NCBI GenBank assembly: GCA_964570105.1
Contig: CAZMWM010000003.1
Coordinates: forward strand, 1-51,045
DNA: 51,045 nt
Source of the DNA: SIG673 sp964570105
Lineage (GTDB): Bacteria; Bacillota; Clostridia; Oscillospirales; CAG-272
Direction of reading: 5' to 3'
Both the position numbers and the translations under genes were made by a program. Shown in pieces: positions 17,143 through 26,488 of the stretch. Numbering within the stretch: position 1 is the first letter of the stretch; every line of letters starts with the position of its first letter. The notes below the pieces were generated by a model. That model ran no database searches. It was not told the origin of the DNA and saw only the letters and a list, made by a program, of their open reading frames with translations.

Positions 17143-19479
17143 TTACGGCACCAACGCATTTTTAAGCACATCTCCGACCATACGGCACGGAACGAACTCA
17201 AGTCTTTCCTTGACGTACGGATCGATATCATTAAGATCCTTACTGTTATCCTCCGGTATCAGCACCGTCTTTACTCCGGCTTTATAAGCCGCCATTGTCT
17301 TTTCTTTAAGCCCACCGATAGGCAATATCCTACCTCGCAGTGTGACCTCACCGGTCATAGCCACGTCGTTTTTTACCGGCCTTCCGGAAAGCTCGCTCAC
17401 GAGCGCACACACCATAGTCACCCCCGCAGACGGTCCGTCCTTCGGCACCGCGCCCTCGGGAAAATGAAAATGTATATCCTTGTCCTTGTAAAAACGACCG
17501 TCTATCTCAAGCTCCTCGGCATGAGAACGTATGTAAGTGACCGCAGTCTTGGCAGACTCCTTCATAACATCCCCGAGCGAGCCTGTCAGCTCGACCTTTC
17601 CGCTACCGGGCATAGCGGCTACCTCGACCTTGAGAAGCGAGCCTCCAAGCTCGGTATAAGCCAGCCCGTTAACGACACCCACTTCGTCCTCATCATATAT
17701 GCGCTCCGGTATAAACCTTTCCGCGCCAATGAACGACTGCACGTTTTTAGCAGTTATCTCGACCTGCTCTTCTCCTTCGAGCAATCGTTCTGCGACCTTG
17801 CGGCAGACCGCGGCGATCTCTCGCTCAAGTCCTCTTACTCCTGCCTCGTGAGTATATCCGTTTATTATGGTTTTTACCGCACCTTCGTTGATCTTTAACT
17901 GCTTTTTCGTCATTCCGTGCTTAGCGAGCTGTTTCGGTATAAGGTGATGCTTGGCTATGCTCAGCTTTTCCTGAGCGGAATAGCTCTTCAGCTCTATGAT
18001 CTCCATTCTGTCCAAAAGCGGACGCGGAACGGTCTCGAGCGTGTTTGCGGTCGCAATGAACATAACTCCGGAAAGATCCGTCTCGACCTCCATAAAATGA
18101 TCCCTGAAGGTCTTGTTCTGTTCCGCGTCCAACACTTCCATAAGAGCCGACGCCGGATCCCCGTGAGCATCGCGCGTCAGTTTATCTATCTCGTCAAGAA
18201 GCATCAGCGGATTTTTCGAGCCGGCTTTGATAAGCCCGCTGACGATACGACCGGGCATAGCTCCGACGTATGTTTTTCTGTGTCCTCTGATATCGGCTTC
18301 ATCCCGCACTCCGCCGAGCGATACTCTTACGTAATTGCGACCGACCGCTTCAGCCACCGATCGTGCTATAGACGTCTTACCGGTACCGGGAGGTCCGACA
18401 AGACAAATGATCTGATTGCCAAGCCCGGGCGAAAGCTGTCTCACGGCAAGATATTCTATTATCCGTTCCTTGACCTTATCCAGCCCGTCGTGGTCGCGAT
18501 CCAATATCTTTTTCGCAAGCTTGATATCCGTCCGGTCATCCGTCGCGTTGCTCCAAGGAAAGTCAAGACAAACATCAAGATAGTTGCACGTAACTCCGTA
18601 TTCCACAGAGCTGAAAGGCATCCTTTTGAGCTTCTGCGCCTCTTTTTTCAGCTTATCGGCGACATCATCGGGCGCCCCTGACGCTTCTATGCGCTTTATA
18701 TATTCATCAGCCTCGGCTTCAACATCCGAACCTTCACCAAGCTCCTCGCGTATAGCGTGCAGCTGTTCGGTAAGATAATAGTCTCTTTGGTTTTTATCTA
18801 CCCTTTTTTTGACCTCGCGTCTCAGCTTGCTTTGGAGCACGAGCAACTCAAGCGACTCATTCATCATAACGAGAAATGTATTCATTCTGGCTACCGGATC
18901 CACCTCGGACAGTATCTTGAGCTTTTCGCCGTAATTCCAAAGCAGACTTGCCGCGGCTCTGTCCGCGTATGCCCCGATGTCGGTAATACTTTCAAGCTCG
19001 TCCTTCAGCCCCTTGGCTTCGCTCGGCATATACTTTATGTACTCCGCTACAAGAGAGTTCGCCTCACGGAGCATCGCTTTCGCCTCGACAAGCTCACCGT
19101 CCACGGCTATACACCTCACGATGGCTCTTCCGTATCCCTTGCTTTCCGATACCTCCACAAGCTCCGCTCTTTCGTAACCTATCAACAAGGCTCTGTATCT
19201 GCCATCGGAAAGACGGATGAGCTGTTGGACCAGCGCAAGCGTTGCCATTCCTCGACCGAAATCACCTTCGGTATGCTCATCTTCTCCGTCTGCATCCGTA
19301 TCCATTGGCAACGCAAGCACCGATGCTCCGGAAACGTGCACCCTCTTCATCTCTTTGATCTTGACGTCATCGTTTACTATTTCAACGCTTATCGACATCC
19401 CCGGCAACAGCACCGTTTTTTTCAACGGAACAATAAGATACTCGGACAACTCGGCTGTCTCGTAATAACTCGGTTTCAT
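17143..19479 (-). CDS. lon: ATP-dependent protease Lon (LonA)
   Basis: A 778-aa LonA: N-terminal substrate-binding LON domain (1-200), coiled helical region, AAA+ module with Walker A GPPGTGKT (362-369) and Walker B LMLLDE (425-430), and the S16 protease domain with Ser684 (in KDGPSAGV) and Lys727 (in GGLKEK) as the catalytic dyad. It degrades misfolded and some regulatory proteins in the cytoplasm. A hydrophilic insert (TDADGEDEHTEGD, about 61-73) sits in the N-terminal domain. It is the first gene of the eleven-gene run and has its own promoter. The Shine-Dalgarno AAGGAG is 17 nt from the ATG, longer than usual. No CIRCE site or paired CtsR heptads were found upstream. Confidence 0.96.
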   Translation of the reverse strand: MKPSYYETAELSEYLIVPLKKTVLLPGMSISVEIVNDDVKIKEMKRVHVSGASVLALPMDTDADGEDEHTEGDFGRGMATLALVQQLIRLSDGRYRALLIGYERAELVEVSESKGYGRAIVRCIAVDGELVEAKAMLREANSLVAEYIKYMPSEAKGLKDELESITDIGAYADRAAASLLWNYGEKLKILSEVDPVARMNTFLVMMNESLELLVLQSKLRREVKKRVDKNQRDYYLTEQLHAIREELGEGSDVEAEADEYIKRIEASGAPDDVADKLKKEAQKLKRMPFSSVEYGVTCNYLDVCLDFPWSNATDDRTDIKLAKKILDRDHDGLDKVKERIIEYLAVRQLSPGLGNQIICLVGPPGTGKTSIARSVAEAVGRNYVRVSLGGVRDEADIRGHRKTYVGAMPGRIVSGLIKAGSKNPLMLLDEIDKLTRDAHGDPASALMEVLDAEQNKTFRDHFMEVETDLSGVMFIATANTLETVPRPLLDRMEIIELKSYSAQEKLSIAKHHLIPKQLAKHGMTKKQLKINEGAVKTIINGYTHEAGVRGLEREIAAVCRKVAERLLEGEEQVEITAKNVQSFIGAERFIPERIYDEDEVGVVNGLAYTELGGSLLKVEVAAMPGSGKVELTGSLGDVMKESAKTAVTYIRSHAEELEIDGRFYKDKDIHFHFPEGAVPKDGPSAGVTMVCALVSELSGRPVKNDVAMTGEVTLRGRILPIGGLKEKTMAAYKAGVKTVLIPEDNSKDLNDIDPYVKERLEFVPCRMVGDVLKNALVP

Positions 19480-19523
19480 TATGTATCTCAGTCAAACTCC
19501 TTAAAACAATCGTATCTCGTTTT

Positions 19524-19552
19524 ATTGTATCACAAAAAAGCACCTCATTCAA
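19524..19552 (-). promoter_or_regulatory. Promoter of lon and the downstream run of genes
   Basis: On the minus strand, TTGAAT (19547-19552) and TACAAT (19524-19529) are 17 nt apart. No other clear promoter was seen inside the following 10.8 kb on this strand, so it may serve all eleven genes to 8756. Confidence 0.7.
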
Positions 19553-19599
19553 ACCGCAACTTGAAGCATTCTGTAAACTTTCTGTATATATTATGGAAG

Positions 19600-19636
19600 A
19601 TAACGGCGTTCCGTCAAAAAACGGAACGCCGTTATC
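19600..19636 (-). terminator. Long perfect hairpin downstream of the acidic-tail membrane protein gene
   Basis: GATAACGGCGTTCCGT (19600-19615) pairs over 16 bp with ACGGAACGCCGTTATC (19621-19636) around a 5-nt CAAAA loop. It follows the stop of the gene at 19675. No strong T run follows on the minus strand. Confidence 0.65.
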
Positions 19637-19674
19637 ATATCTGATTTTGATCTGTTTTTGATCACAACTCCGCG

Positions 19675-20658
19675 TCAATCCCGAGTTGGCTCACTTTTCA
19701 CTTCCGACTCGTATCCCGCATCTTCTCTGTATTCCTCCGCCACATCAGGCATGGCGTCGTCATCGGTTTCTGTATTCTGTGACGGCTCAACGTCGATAGG
19801 CACATCAACTTCATCACACGACTCACAAGCACCGACATTTTCTATCTTATCAGCGTCCGGCCCCACCGAAGCTTTAGGCTCCGTTGCGTCCGACGCATCA
19901 AGCGCGTTATCCTTGACCGCATTCGCAACGCCGTCCATCATCGCGTCAGCCACGGTATCAGCCGCAACACCACCTGTCATCTCCGCATCGGTCTTTACCG
20001 CACCGACCTTAGGCGTATCAACAGAGGCGCCGGAGACCGCCGCACCATCCGCGCCGACACGGTACGAATCTCTCTTGTCGGATCTGTTGCGATAAGTGAT
20101 AAAAGCCATAGTCGCTCCGAGCAATACGGAAATGATACCGATACTGTACCGTATGTATACCTCTATCTCGGACGGATCCGCACAGATAAGAGCAACACCG
20201 ATAGACAGAAAAGCTATACAAGCCAACATCTTTCCAAATCCGAAATGCTCCACCTTACCCAGCTCTACTCCGTTTTCTCCGGAGCTTTCGGCTTTGGCTC
20301 TACCGACGTTTTCCTGTAAGTAATACCCGTGGATGACCTCCACAAAAGCCCTGAGCCACATGATAGCTCCGACACTTCCGCTCACGCCGCTGACGGGAAA
20401 TATCTTATAGTCCTCAACGATTAGACCGACGATAAGCACAGCGACCAAGATAAGCTCCGCTATCGCAAATATACGCAATTTCCCATCGTAATGGATAACA
20501 TTATCCGCCAATACCAACACCGTGTACACGACAAGCCCGGATGCGACCAAAACATCCATCGCATCCTCGCCGAGCGGAGTAAACATTATCACTCCGAAGC
20601 AGAGCAACAGAACGGCGATCACCAACGTGAATATCCAATTTTTCATCAGTTTTTGCAT
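19675..20658 (-). CDS. Membrane protein with a long acidic cytoplasmic tail, function unknown
   Basis: A 327-aa protein. The first 195 residues hold about six transmembrane helices (for example TLVIAVLLLCFGVIMF, LILVAVLIVGLIV, MLACIAFLSIGVALICA, GIISVLLGATMAFITY) in a layout reminiscent of HdeD-like small membrane proteins. The last 130 residues are low-complexity and acidic, rich in Ala, Asp, Val and Glu (DADKIENVGACESCDEVDV), probably disordered. I do not recognise a named family. The start has GGAGGT 9 nt upstream, with a promoter TTGATT-N17-TAAAAT at 20713-20741. It is a single-gene unit divergent from the LtaS-like gene. Confidence 0.75.
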   Translation of the reverse strand: MQKLMKNWIFTLVIAVLLLCFGVIMFTPLGEDAMDVLVASGLVVYTVLVLADNVIHYDGKLRIFAIAELILVAVLIVGLIVEDYKIFPVSGVSGSVGAIMWLRAFVEVIHGYYLQENVGRAKAESSGENGVELGKVEHFGFGKMLACIAFLSIGVALICADPSEIEVYIRYSIGIISVLLGATMAFITYRNRSDKRDSYRVGADGAAVSGASVDTPKVGAVKTDAEMTGGVAADTVADAMMDGVANAVKDNALDASDATEPKASVGPDADKIENVGACESCDEVDVPIDVEPSQNTETDDDAMPDVAEEYREDAGYESEVKSEPTRD

Positions 20659-20712
20659 AAGATAGGCACCTCCGTGTCTTAATACAGTAACGCAAATGCG
20701 CTCTTAAGATAA

Positions 20713-20741
20713 ATTTTATAACTCAAATATTAACAAATCAA
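20713..20741 (-). promoter_or_regulatory. Promoter of the acidic-tail membrane protein gene
   Basis: On the minus strand, TTGATT (20736-20741) and TAAAAT (20713-20718) are 17 nt apart. A plus-strand TATAAT at 20746-20751, next to it, may serve the divergent LtaS-like gene, but that one lacks a recognisable -35. Confidence 0.55.
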
Positions 20742-20872
20742 GTCGTATAATGTTATTAAAGAACGATTTTTATCGCAAAAACATTTCCATCCCCGATCCG
20801 CAAATAATGCGCAAACGAAAGGAGACAATAAGTACAAATAACGACCGATAAAAAGAGAGAACGGACAAGATC

Positions 20873-22963
20873 ATGAAGCTCAAAGCACATCCATTCGCAA
20901 GACGCGCTCTTGCGTGCCTGTTTTTCACAACAGCATTTTTATTTCTTGAAGCGGTAACAAGGCTCGCCACGGGACTCCCACTGAGATCGGATATAGCCCC
21001 GGTCCTGTTCACCTCAGTTCTCGGCATCACCGCCGGCGAGCTGTCCACCCTGTTTCGAAAAGGCGGCGCGAACGCCGCGATAGGAAGCGCACTTCTGTCG
21101 CTTGCGGCGCTCATCATATCCGCCGAAACGGTACTCGGCAGAGCATTCGGATACTTTTATCCGCCGGAGATATTTTTCGGCATGGCAGGGGCGGTAACGG
21201 GCAGTTACTTCGATTCCACAGTCTCGGCGATCATCTCCGCCGCGCCTTATATCCTGCTCTGCTTTCTTCCTCTTGCACTGTATCTCGCGATACATTTCGC
21301 ATCCGGGACGCTTACAGCATTTCCCGGGACAAGTCCGCAAAAACGCGCCATTCCCCTGCTCTGCGCGATGCTCGCCGTCGCGGCATTGCAGCGTGTGGCT
21401 GTCGGCACATTACAAAACGGCACGGAAGCAGAATACCTATACGGTCGCGAAGGGTACGACTTTAACGAGACAGCGAAGGAGTTTGGCATCTTCACCTCTC
21501 TGCGGCTGAGCCTGTGCTATTCCGCAAAAGCCCGAAGCAACGCCGAGCTTGCTCCCACAGACGCGGAGAACGTCGCATCCGACGTAACGGCGAAGGGATA
21601 TAACGTAACGGACGAGCTGTCCGGAGAGCTTCCGAGCGGAGCGAACGATTCACTCATCGAGCTTATCAATTATCTCTCGGCAAGGTCACCGTCCGAAAAG
21701 AACCGTATGACCGGAATACTCGCGGACAAAAATCTGATCTTCGTCTGCGCCGAAGCATTGTCCCCGTACGCGATATCCGAGGAGCTTACCCCCACACTGT
21801 ATCATATGATGACCGACGGACTTTATTTCAGCGAATACTACGCCCCGACGTTTGGCGAATCCACCTCCGGCGGCGAATACGCATTGCTTCTTTCACAGGT
21901 CCCGAAACGCGACGCAGGAGAGCGCGGTATGTCGATGTACCTTTCAAGAAATAACCGTCTCGATCACTCGCTTCCGGGAATCTTTGCCGCCAACGGATAT
22001 CTCGCGAACGGATATCACGATAACAGCTACACGTACTATGATCGCAACCTTACCCACCCCGCCATGGGAATGAATTGGTACGGCTGCGGAGGGTGCGTGA
22101 CCGTCAAAGCAGACGCTCCCGAGCTAAAACTCGACGAGAGTCTGTCGCGCAGTTGGCCGCGCTCGGATGATGAACTGATAAGAGCGACCTTTCGAAGCTA
22201 CACAGACCAAGCCAAAGCTTGCGGACAGCACTTTTTCACCTATTATCTCACCGTGAGCGGACACAGCAATTACAGCTTTTCCGGGAACGCCATGTCGGCA
22301 AAGAACAAAAACTACACAGAAGGTCTCAAGTATCCGCAGACCGTAAAGGCGTATCTTGCCGCACAAAAAGAGCTTGACCTTGCACTCGAAACACTCATAA
22401 ACAGCTTGGAAGCAGAGGGCATACTCGACGACACCGTTATCGTGGTAGCCAACGACCATCACCCTTACGGACTGAGTGCCGGCTGGGCTACCAACGACGG
22501 CAAGGACTATCTTTCCGCACTCGCAGGCAAGAAGCTATCCTCGACGCCCGAAACGGAAAGAGGTGTGTTTATGATCTACAACAGCGCACTTTCAAACGAG
22601 ACCGCCGTTACCAAGCCTGTCTGTTCGTTTGACGTTCTGCCGACGCTTCTGAATATGTTCGGCTTTGAGTTCGACAGCAGACTGTTCTGCGGCAGGGATG
22701 TATTCTCAAAAAGCGACGGGCTTGTGTTCTTTTCCGATGGCAGCTTCGTTACGGGAAAAGGTGTATATGACTCAAGGACAAAAAGCTATACTCCGTGCTT
22801 CGGCGAGGAGCGGAACGAGCAGTACGTGAAGAATGTAAAAAAAGAGATACGTGAGATCATCTCACATTCAAAGCTCGTGCGAAAAACGGATCTTTTCGCG
22901 CACCTTCCAAAAAACACAAGGAAGAACAACGAGAACATCTTGCACAAAAATAAAGACGAATAA
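20873..22963 (+). CDS. LtaS-like membrane sulfatase-fold enzyme (phosphoglycerol transferase family)
   Basis: A 696-aa protein. The first 180 residues hold about five membrane helices, followed by an extracellular sulfatase/alkaline-phosphatase fold. Likely metal and catalytic residues: E294 (CAEAL), the threonine nucleophile T331 in FGESTSGGEYALL, and D528-H529-H530 in VVANDHHPYG. This matches the lipoteichoic acid synthase superfamily, which transfers phosphoglycerol from phosphatidylglycerol outside the membrane; the real acceptor is unknown. It ends in a basic, Lys/Asn-rich tail. The ribosome site is poor: the best AGGAG lies about 50 nt upstream. The gene is followed by the terminator at 22952-22997. 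Confidence 0.87.
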   Translation: MKLKAHPFARRALACLFFTTAFLFLEAVTRLATGLPLRSDIAPVLFTSVLGITAGELSTLFRKGGANAAIGSALLSLAALIISAETVLGRAFGYFYPPEIFFGMAGAVTGSYFDSTVSAIISAAPYILLCFLPLALYLAIHFASGTLTAFPGTSPQKRAIPLLCAMLAVAALQRVAVGTLQNGTEAEYLYGREGYDFNETAKEFGIFTSLRLSLCYSAKARSNAELAPTDAENVASDVTAKGYNVTDELSGELPSGANDSLIELINYLSARSPSEKNRMTGILADKNLIFVCAEALSPYAISEELTPTLYHMMTDGLYFSEYYAPTFGESTSGGEYALLLSQVPKRDAGERGMSMYLSRNNRLDHSLPGIFAANGYLANGYHDNSYTYYDRNLTHPAMGMNWYGCGGCVTVKADAPELKLDESLSRSWPRSDDELIRATFRSYTDQAKACGQHFFTYYLTVSGHSNYSFSGNAMSAKNKNYTEGLKYPQTVKAYLAAQKELDLALETLINSLEAEGILDDTVIVVANDHHPYGLSAGWATNDGKDYLSALAGKKLSSTPETERGVFMIYNSALSNETAVTKPVCSFDVLPTLLNMFGFEFDSRLFCGRDVFSKSDGLVFFSDGSFVTGKGVYDSRTKSYTPCFGEERNEQYVKNVKKEIREIISHSKLVRKTDLFAHLPKNTRKNNENILHKNKDE

Positions 22964-22997
22964 TGCGATACACCAACATTTTTCGTCTTTTATTTTG
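22952..22997 (+). terminator. Intrinsic terminator after the LtaS-like gene
   Basis: AAAGACGAA (22952-22960) pairs with TTCGTCTTT (22982-22990), followed by TATTTT. The left arm overlaps the last codons of the gene (stop at 22961-22963). The A-rich left arm gives a weak U tract for the converging glycosyltransferase transcript. Confidence 0.75.
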
Positions 22998-23009
22998 CTG
23001 ATATAGCAA

Positions 23010-24242
23010 TTATTTGCTCACATCTTTTATTACAGAAACAAGCGCCGCACACCCATTTTTCTTGTTTAAAAAGCTCGAAATATACTCTCTCCCGTTCGCC
23101 CCAAGCCTTGCACAAAGCGCCCTGTCGTTATAAAGCTCAAGTATCGCGTCACGTAAGGCGAACGGATCGTCCGGGCGTACACAAGCTCCGCACTCGGCTC
23201 GCCTCAGCGTATCCGCTACCTCGCTGTCAAGGTCAAACGAAGCAATGACCGCGCGTCCTGCGCCCATAACAGACCATGTTTTCGACGGAACCGAGCTTGT
23301 CGAAACACCGCCCTTTGATATCAGCAGTCCGACATCGCCAAGGCTGAACACGTATCCTATCTCCTCGTTTGGCATAAACGGAAGCAAGCTGATGTTATCG
23401 AGCTGTTTTTCCGTTATGAGCCTGCGGAGCCGCTCGGCGCACACTCCCTCCCCAAATATCGCGAGCCGTATATCCGTATATCCGCGCAAAAGCTCTGCCG
23501 TCTCCGCGAGCAGCTCGATATTTTGAGTTTTTCCGAGATTTCCGCAATATGTAATGTAAAAACCGTTCCTATCAAATCCAAACCTATCAAACAGTGGGTT
23601 TTCGCAACGCTCGATCGGTCGCACCGCATCCTCGTCCACCCAATTAGGTATCACGGATATCTTATCCTCCGGCACGCCCTTCTCCATTATATTGCGCTTA
23701 AAGCGTTCCGATATCACGATTATCCTGTCGGCGTCCCTATACGTCACATCCTCTATATGCCGCCCGAGTTTCCAGATGAGAGAGCCGCGCCACGTCAGCC
23801 CCGCATTTACCAAGGAGTCCGGGAATATATCTTGAAGATGATATACGATCTTACATCCAAGCCTTTTTTTCAGTCTCGACATCATAAGACCGCGTATCGG
23901 AGGCGTTGATGAAAGAAAAAGCACATCCACATCCTTTTCTTTTTTTGCCAACCGATATTGCTTGCCTTGACAGACGCAGTACCTCAGTGCGCGAAAAACA
24001 GGATTTCTTCCCTCGCGCCACAAAGAAAATCTGTGCACCTCCGAGGCTCCCGAAAGCTCTACACTGTTTGGCGAGCGCTTATATTTTTCCCTTTCCTCCG
24101 CGTCAACACCTCTGGACGGCATAGGACAGTACGTCACCATCTTCCATCCTTGCTCGGCATATGCGGCTCGCGCATTTTCCCCCAAATACAGGCTCGCCGC
24201 CTTTTCGGGATAATGATACGCAGGCAAAAACAACAGCTTCAT
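23010..24242 (-). CDS. Family 4 glycosyltransferase, WbuB-like
   Basis: A 410-aa GT-B enzyme. Its N-terminal domain starts LLFLPAYHYPEKAASLY and contains DVLFLSSTPPIRG and YHLQDIFPDSLVNAG. The C-terminal domain has YCGNLGKTQNIE, LRLAIFGEG-like and the GT4 segment DVGLLISKGGVSTSSVPSKTWSVMGAG, resembling WbuB (FucNAc transferase) and WcaI. It probably adds a sugar to a lipid-linked or surface polysaccharide precursor; donor and acceptor are unknown. Last gene of the minus run from 27473, 62 nt after a small membrane protein gene. The start has AAAGGAG 10 nt upstream. Confidence 0.88.
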   Translation of the reverse strand: MKLLFLPAYHYPEKAASLYLGENARAAYAEQGWKMVTYCPMPSRGVDAEEREKYKRSPNSVELSGASEVHRFSLWREGRNPVFRALRYCVCQGKQYRLAKKEKDVDVLFLSSTPPIRGLMMSRLKKRLGCKIVYHLQDIFPDSLVNAGLTWRGSLIWKLGRHIEDVTYRDADRIIVISERFKRNIMEKGVPEDKISVIPNWVDEDAVRPIERCENPLFDRFGFDRNGFYITYCGNLGKTQNIELLAETAELLRGYTDIRLAIFGEGVCAERLRRLITEKQLDNISLLPFMPNEEIGYVFSLGDVGLLISKGGVSTSSVPSKTWSVMGAGRAVIASFDLDSEVADTLRRAECGACVRPDDPFALRDAILELYNDRALCARLGANGREYISSFLNKKNGCAALVSVIKDVSK

Positions 24243-24304
24243 CTAAGCAAAGCTCCTTTCAGGCGATCTGAGCACATACGCGGTGGCTTTATGCGCATAA
24301 GGCT

Positions 24305-24652
24305 TCATCTGAAAAAACACAACGCGGCGATGACTGCACCAAATACGACCGTCACCGAGTCAAACACTAAAGCTATCAAGGATACCACGCGTCTTTTTCC
24401 GCTCATTTGGCGAAAACAGAGCGTCGAAAACGTGATCCCGGGGATAGATGCGATAACCGAAGCTCCTATGCTCACAGCAGAGAGAAGCACCATAAACACC
24501 GACGCGAGACCTTCTCCGAGATCATTATTCGGCGACGCTTGCAGCCTTAAAAACTCTATACCGAAAATACCCGTAAAACAAGCGCCGATCACAGAGATGA
24601 CCGAAAACACCAACGAAATAACAAAAAACGTCTTGTATTTTTTGGAGACCAT
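24305..24652 (-). CDS. Small four-helix membrane protein, function unknown
   Basis: A 115-aa protein with four hydrophobic helices (FFVISLVFSVISVIGACFTGIF, VFMVLLSAVSIGASVIASIPG, VVSLIALVFDSVTVVFGAVIAAL) and no recognisable catalytic residues. I chose the second ATG (24652), which has AAGGAGGG 7 nt upstream; the earlier ATG at 24670 lies upstream of that site. It is 28 nt after the GyrI-like gene. I do not recognise the family. Confidence 0.7.
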   Translation of the reverse strand: MVSKKYKTFFVISLVFSVISVIGACFTGIFGIEFLRLQASPNNDLGEGLASVFMVLLSAVSIGASVIASIPGITFSTLCFRQMSGKRRVVSLIALVFDSVTVVFGAVIAALCFFR

Positions 24653-24680
24653 ACAATTTCCCTCCTTCATCGCAGGTAAT

Positions 24681-25379
24681 TCACTGCGCTATGCGCTTTA
24701 TCGGATGTCTGATGACCGTTTTACGCCTTTCCGGCGGAACCTTTCTGGCATCCGAGAGATATATCTCGTGATGATACCTCCCGACCGTTATATCGGTCTC
24801 ATACCCTTGCTCTTTTGCATACTTATCCATCAGAGCCACCGTCGCCCCCTCACTGTCATACGAGCCTATATGCATACATTGCACGCATTCGCCCGCGTCG
24901 TAACTCAGAAACTCCACATTCCCGTTTCCAAGCTTGTTTTTCGCACGCGCAGAGGATACCGCCCAATCAACATCCTCGCCCGCTACAAACTCCGGTGTTC
25001 TGATAAGGGATATCCAGCGAAGCTCTCCCTTACGCGAAAGATCTATACCGCTCACACCGTCCTGCCACCAAAATCCCTCGAGCGGCGGAACGACATAATC
25101 AAAATACCCGTCTATCCTGTGATCTCCGAGCTTGCTCATCTTCAAGGTAAATGCCACCGTATACAGTGCTCCGATAGCCGCCTTATATTCTCCGCCCTCC
25201 TCGTTCGGATCTCCCGTTCCGCGGACGGCGATATAATTCATTCGCGGTACCGTTACGATACCGGGAACGTTTTTCGGAAGATAAAACTCCTTATATTCCT
25301 TTTTGTAATCAAAAGCCATATGCATCACCAAAGCTCTCGCAGAGGCAAAAGCTCCCTTTCTCGCACGTTTGAACGGCAT
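24681..25379 (-). CDS. GyrI-like small-molecule-binding domain protein
   Basis: A 232-aa protein (or about 211 aa from the ATG at 25316). From MAFDYKKEYKEFY onwards it matches stand-alone GyrI-like proteins: VPRMNYIAVRGTGDPNE, YTVAFTLKMSKL, PPLEGFWWQD, and a C-terminal YHHEIYLSDARKVPPERRKTVIRHPI. The fold binds small molecules, and members of this branch have been linked to hydrolysis or sequestration of toxic compounds. No DNA-binding domain is present. The ATG at 25379 overlaps the stop of the upstream gene as TGATG, which suggests translational coupling; the conserved part starts about 20 residues later. Confidence 0.82.
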   Translation of the reverse strand: MPFKRARKGAFASARALVMHMAFDYKKEYKEFYLPKNVPGIVTVPRMNYIAVRGTGDPNEEGGEYKAAIGALYTVAFTLKMSKLGDHRIDGYFDYVVPPLEGFWWQDGVSGIDLSRKGELRWISLIRTPEFVAGEDVDWAVSSARAKNKLGNGNVEFLSYDAGECVQCMHIGSYDSEGATVALMDKYAKEQGYETDITVGRYHHEIYLSDARKVPPERRKTVIRHPIKRIAQ

Positions 25380-26488
25380 CAAGTAAACGCACCGCTCTTA
25401 TAGTAAGCCACCGTAAGCTCGACCACCAAGCCGTAGCTTTTAGTTCCGGCATCTTGCCCTTGACTGTTCAGATAAGTGTCGTTGACAGCGCCGGCGACCT
25501 CCGAGACCGAGCTTTCACGATATTTTTCGAAAAACTCGGCGTACGCTCTATGCTCCGATTCGAGCTTTGCGCATTTCAACTGCGCGACCTCGGAATAAAG
25601 CTTCGCATCAGCAGAATACAGCGCGTTTGCCATGTATTCGTACATATTCAAATACGCACTGTACCGTATATAAGCATCATCAGACTCGAGACATACGAGA
25701 AACGCCACGAAATTCGCCTCATCCTCGCGTGCTATTCCTCTTTGATGCGCCATCTCATGCGCCATCGTGTACGGGAGCGTATAGTCGGGGAATTTGTAAT
25801 TGATGTTGGCTTCACCGGTATAATAAGTGTACACGCCCGTGATATGTGTATATGACATCAGCTCACTGAATGCCACACGCTTGACATTACTGCGCATCTT
25901 CTGAATAAAATGGTATTTCTCGGCAGCCACGATATAAGCATCATTCAGCTTTTCGTTCAGTTCACGTAACGAATACCCCATCCGTGAGCACCCGTCCTTC
26001 GAAAAAACTATCTCATCCGAAAGAATATTGCTCTCTTCAAGCAGATATTGCGCGGTATTTCTCAGCTCTTCCGTGCTCAAGCTACCCTTTTCAAGCCCCA
26101 TTTTTTCATCTATCGAGCTTCCTCTGTAAGCCGTGGAAAAAGTAAGCACGAAAAGCAAATAAAAAAGCGTACACACAGAAAGCAGACCGCAAAGATATCT
26201 TATCGCCCTTTTGCGCTCACCTCTCACAAGCACGAAAGCCTTTATTATCAGCAATACCGCAAGTATCGGCATACATATAACGACCGTCTCACCGAGCGAG
26301 AACGGCAACCATCCGGTGATCTTAGAAAGCAACAGTCGGAAAAAAGCCGCTATTCCACCGTTAAACCGATCGGAAAACGCTTCGCTCGCAAGCGAAACGA
26401 GATTTATCACAAGGCACACAGCCGCAAGCAAAAAGAGACAACAGCACCACACGGGACAGTATTCTTTTATTTTTTTTAGCTTATCCAC
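25379..26488 (-). CDS. DUF3810 membrane protein with a zincin-like HExxH motif
   Basis: A 369-aa protein. Three N-terminal membrane helices (CCCLFLLAAVCLVINL, ETVVICMPILAVLLIIKAFVLV, CGLLSVCTLFYLLFVLTF) are followed by a domain with HEMAHQRG (HExxH at 244-248) and downstream EDEANFVAF, which supplies a possible third zinc ligand. This is the DUF3810 family: probably a membrane-bound zinc metallopeptidase, activity not established. It starts with GTG at 26488, with AGGAGG 9 nt upstream, and overlaps the RluA-family gene by 8 nt. Confidence 0.85.
   Translation of the reverse strand: MDKLKKIKEYCPVWCCCLFLLAAVCLVINLVSLASEAFSDRFNGGIAAFFRLLLSKITGWLPFSLGETVVICMPILAVLLIIKAFVLVRGERKRAIRYLCGLLSVCTLFYLLFVLTFSTAYRGSSIDEKMGLEKGSLSTEELRNTAQYLLEESNILSDEIVFSKDGCSRMGYSLRELNEKLNDAYIVAAEKYHFIQKMRSNVKRVAFSELMSYTHITGVYTYYTGEANINYKFPDYTLPYTMAHEMAHQRGIAREDEANFVAFLVCLESDDAYIRYSAYLNMYEYMANALYSADAKLYSEVAQLKCAKLESEHRAYAEFFEKYRESSVSEVAGAVNDTYLNSQGQDAGTKSYGLVVELTVAYYKSGAFT

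Noticed and set aside
19490..19560. CtsR or CIRCE heat-shock operator before lon
   Set aside because: Only one AGTCAAA heptad is present, without the spaced second copy, and there is no TTAGCACTC-N9-GAGTGCTAA repeat.
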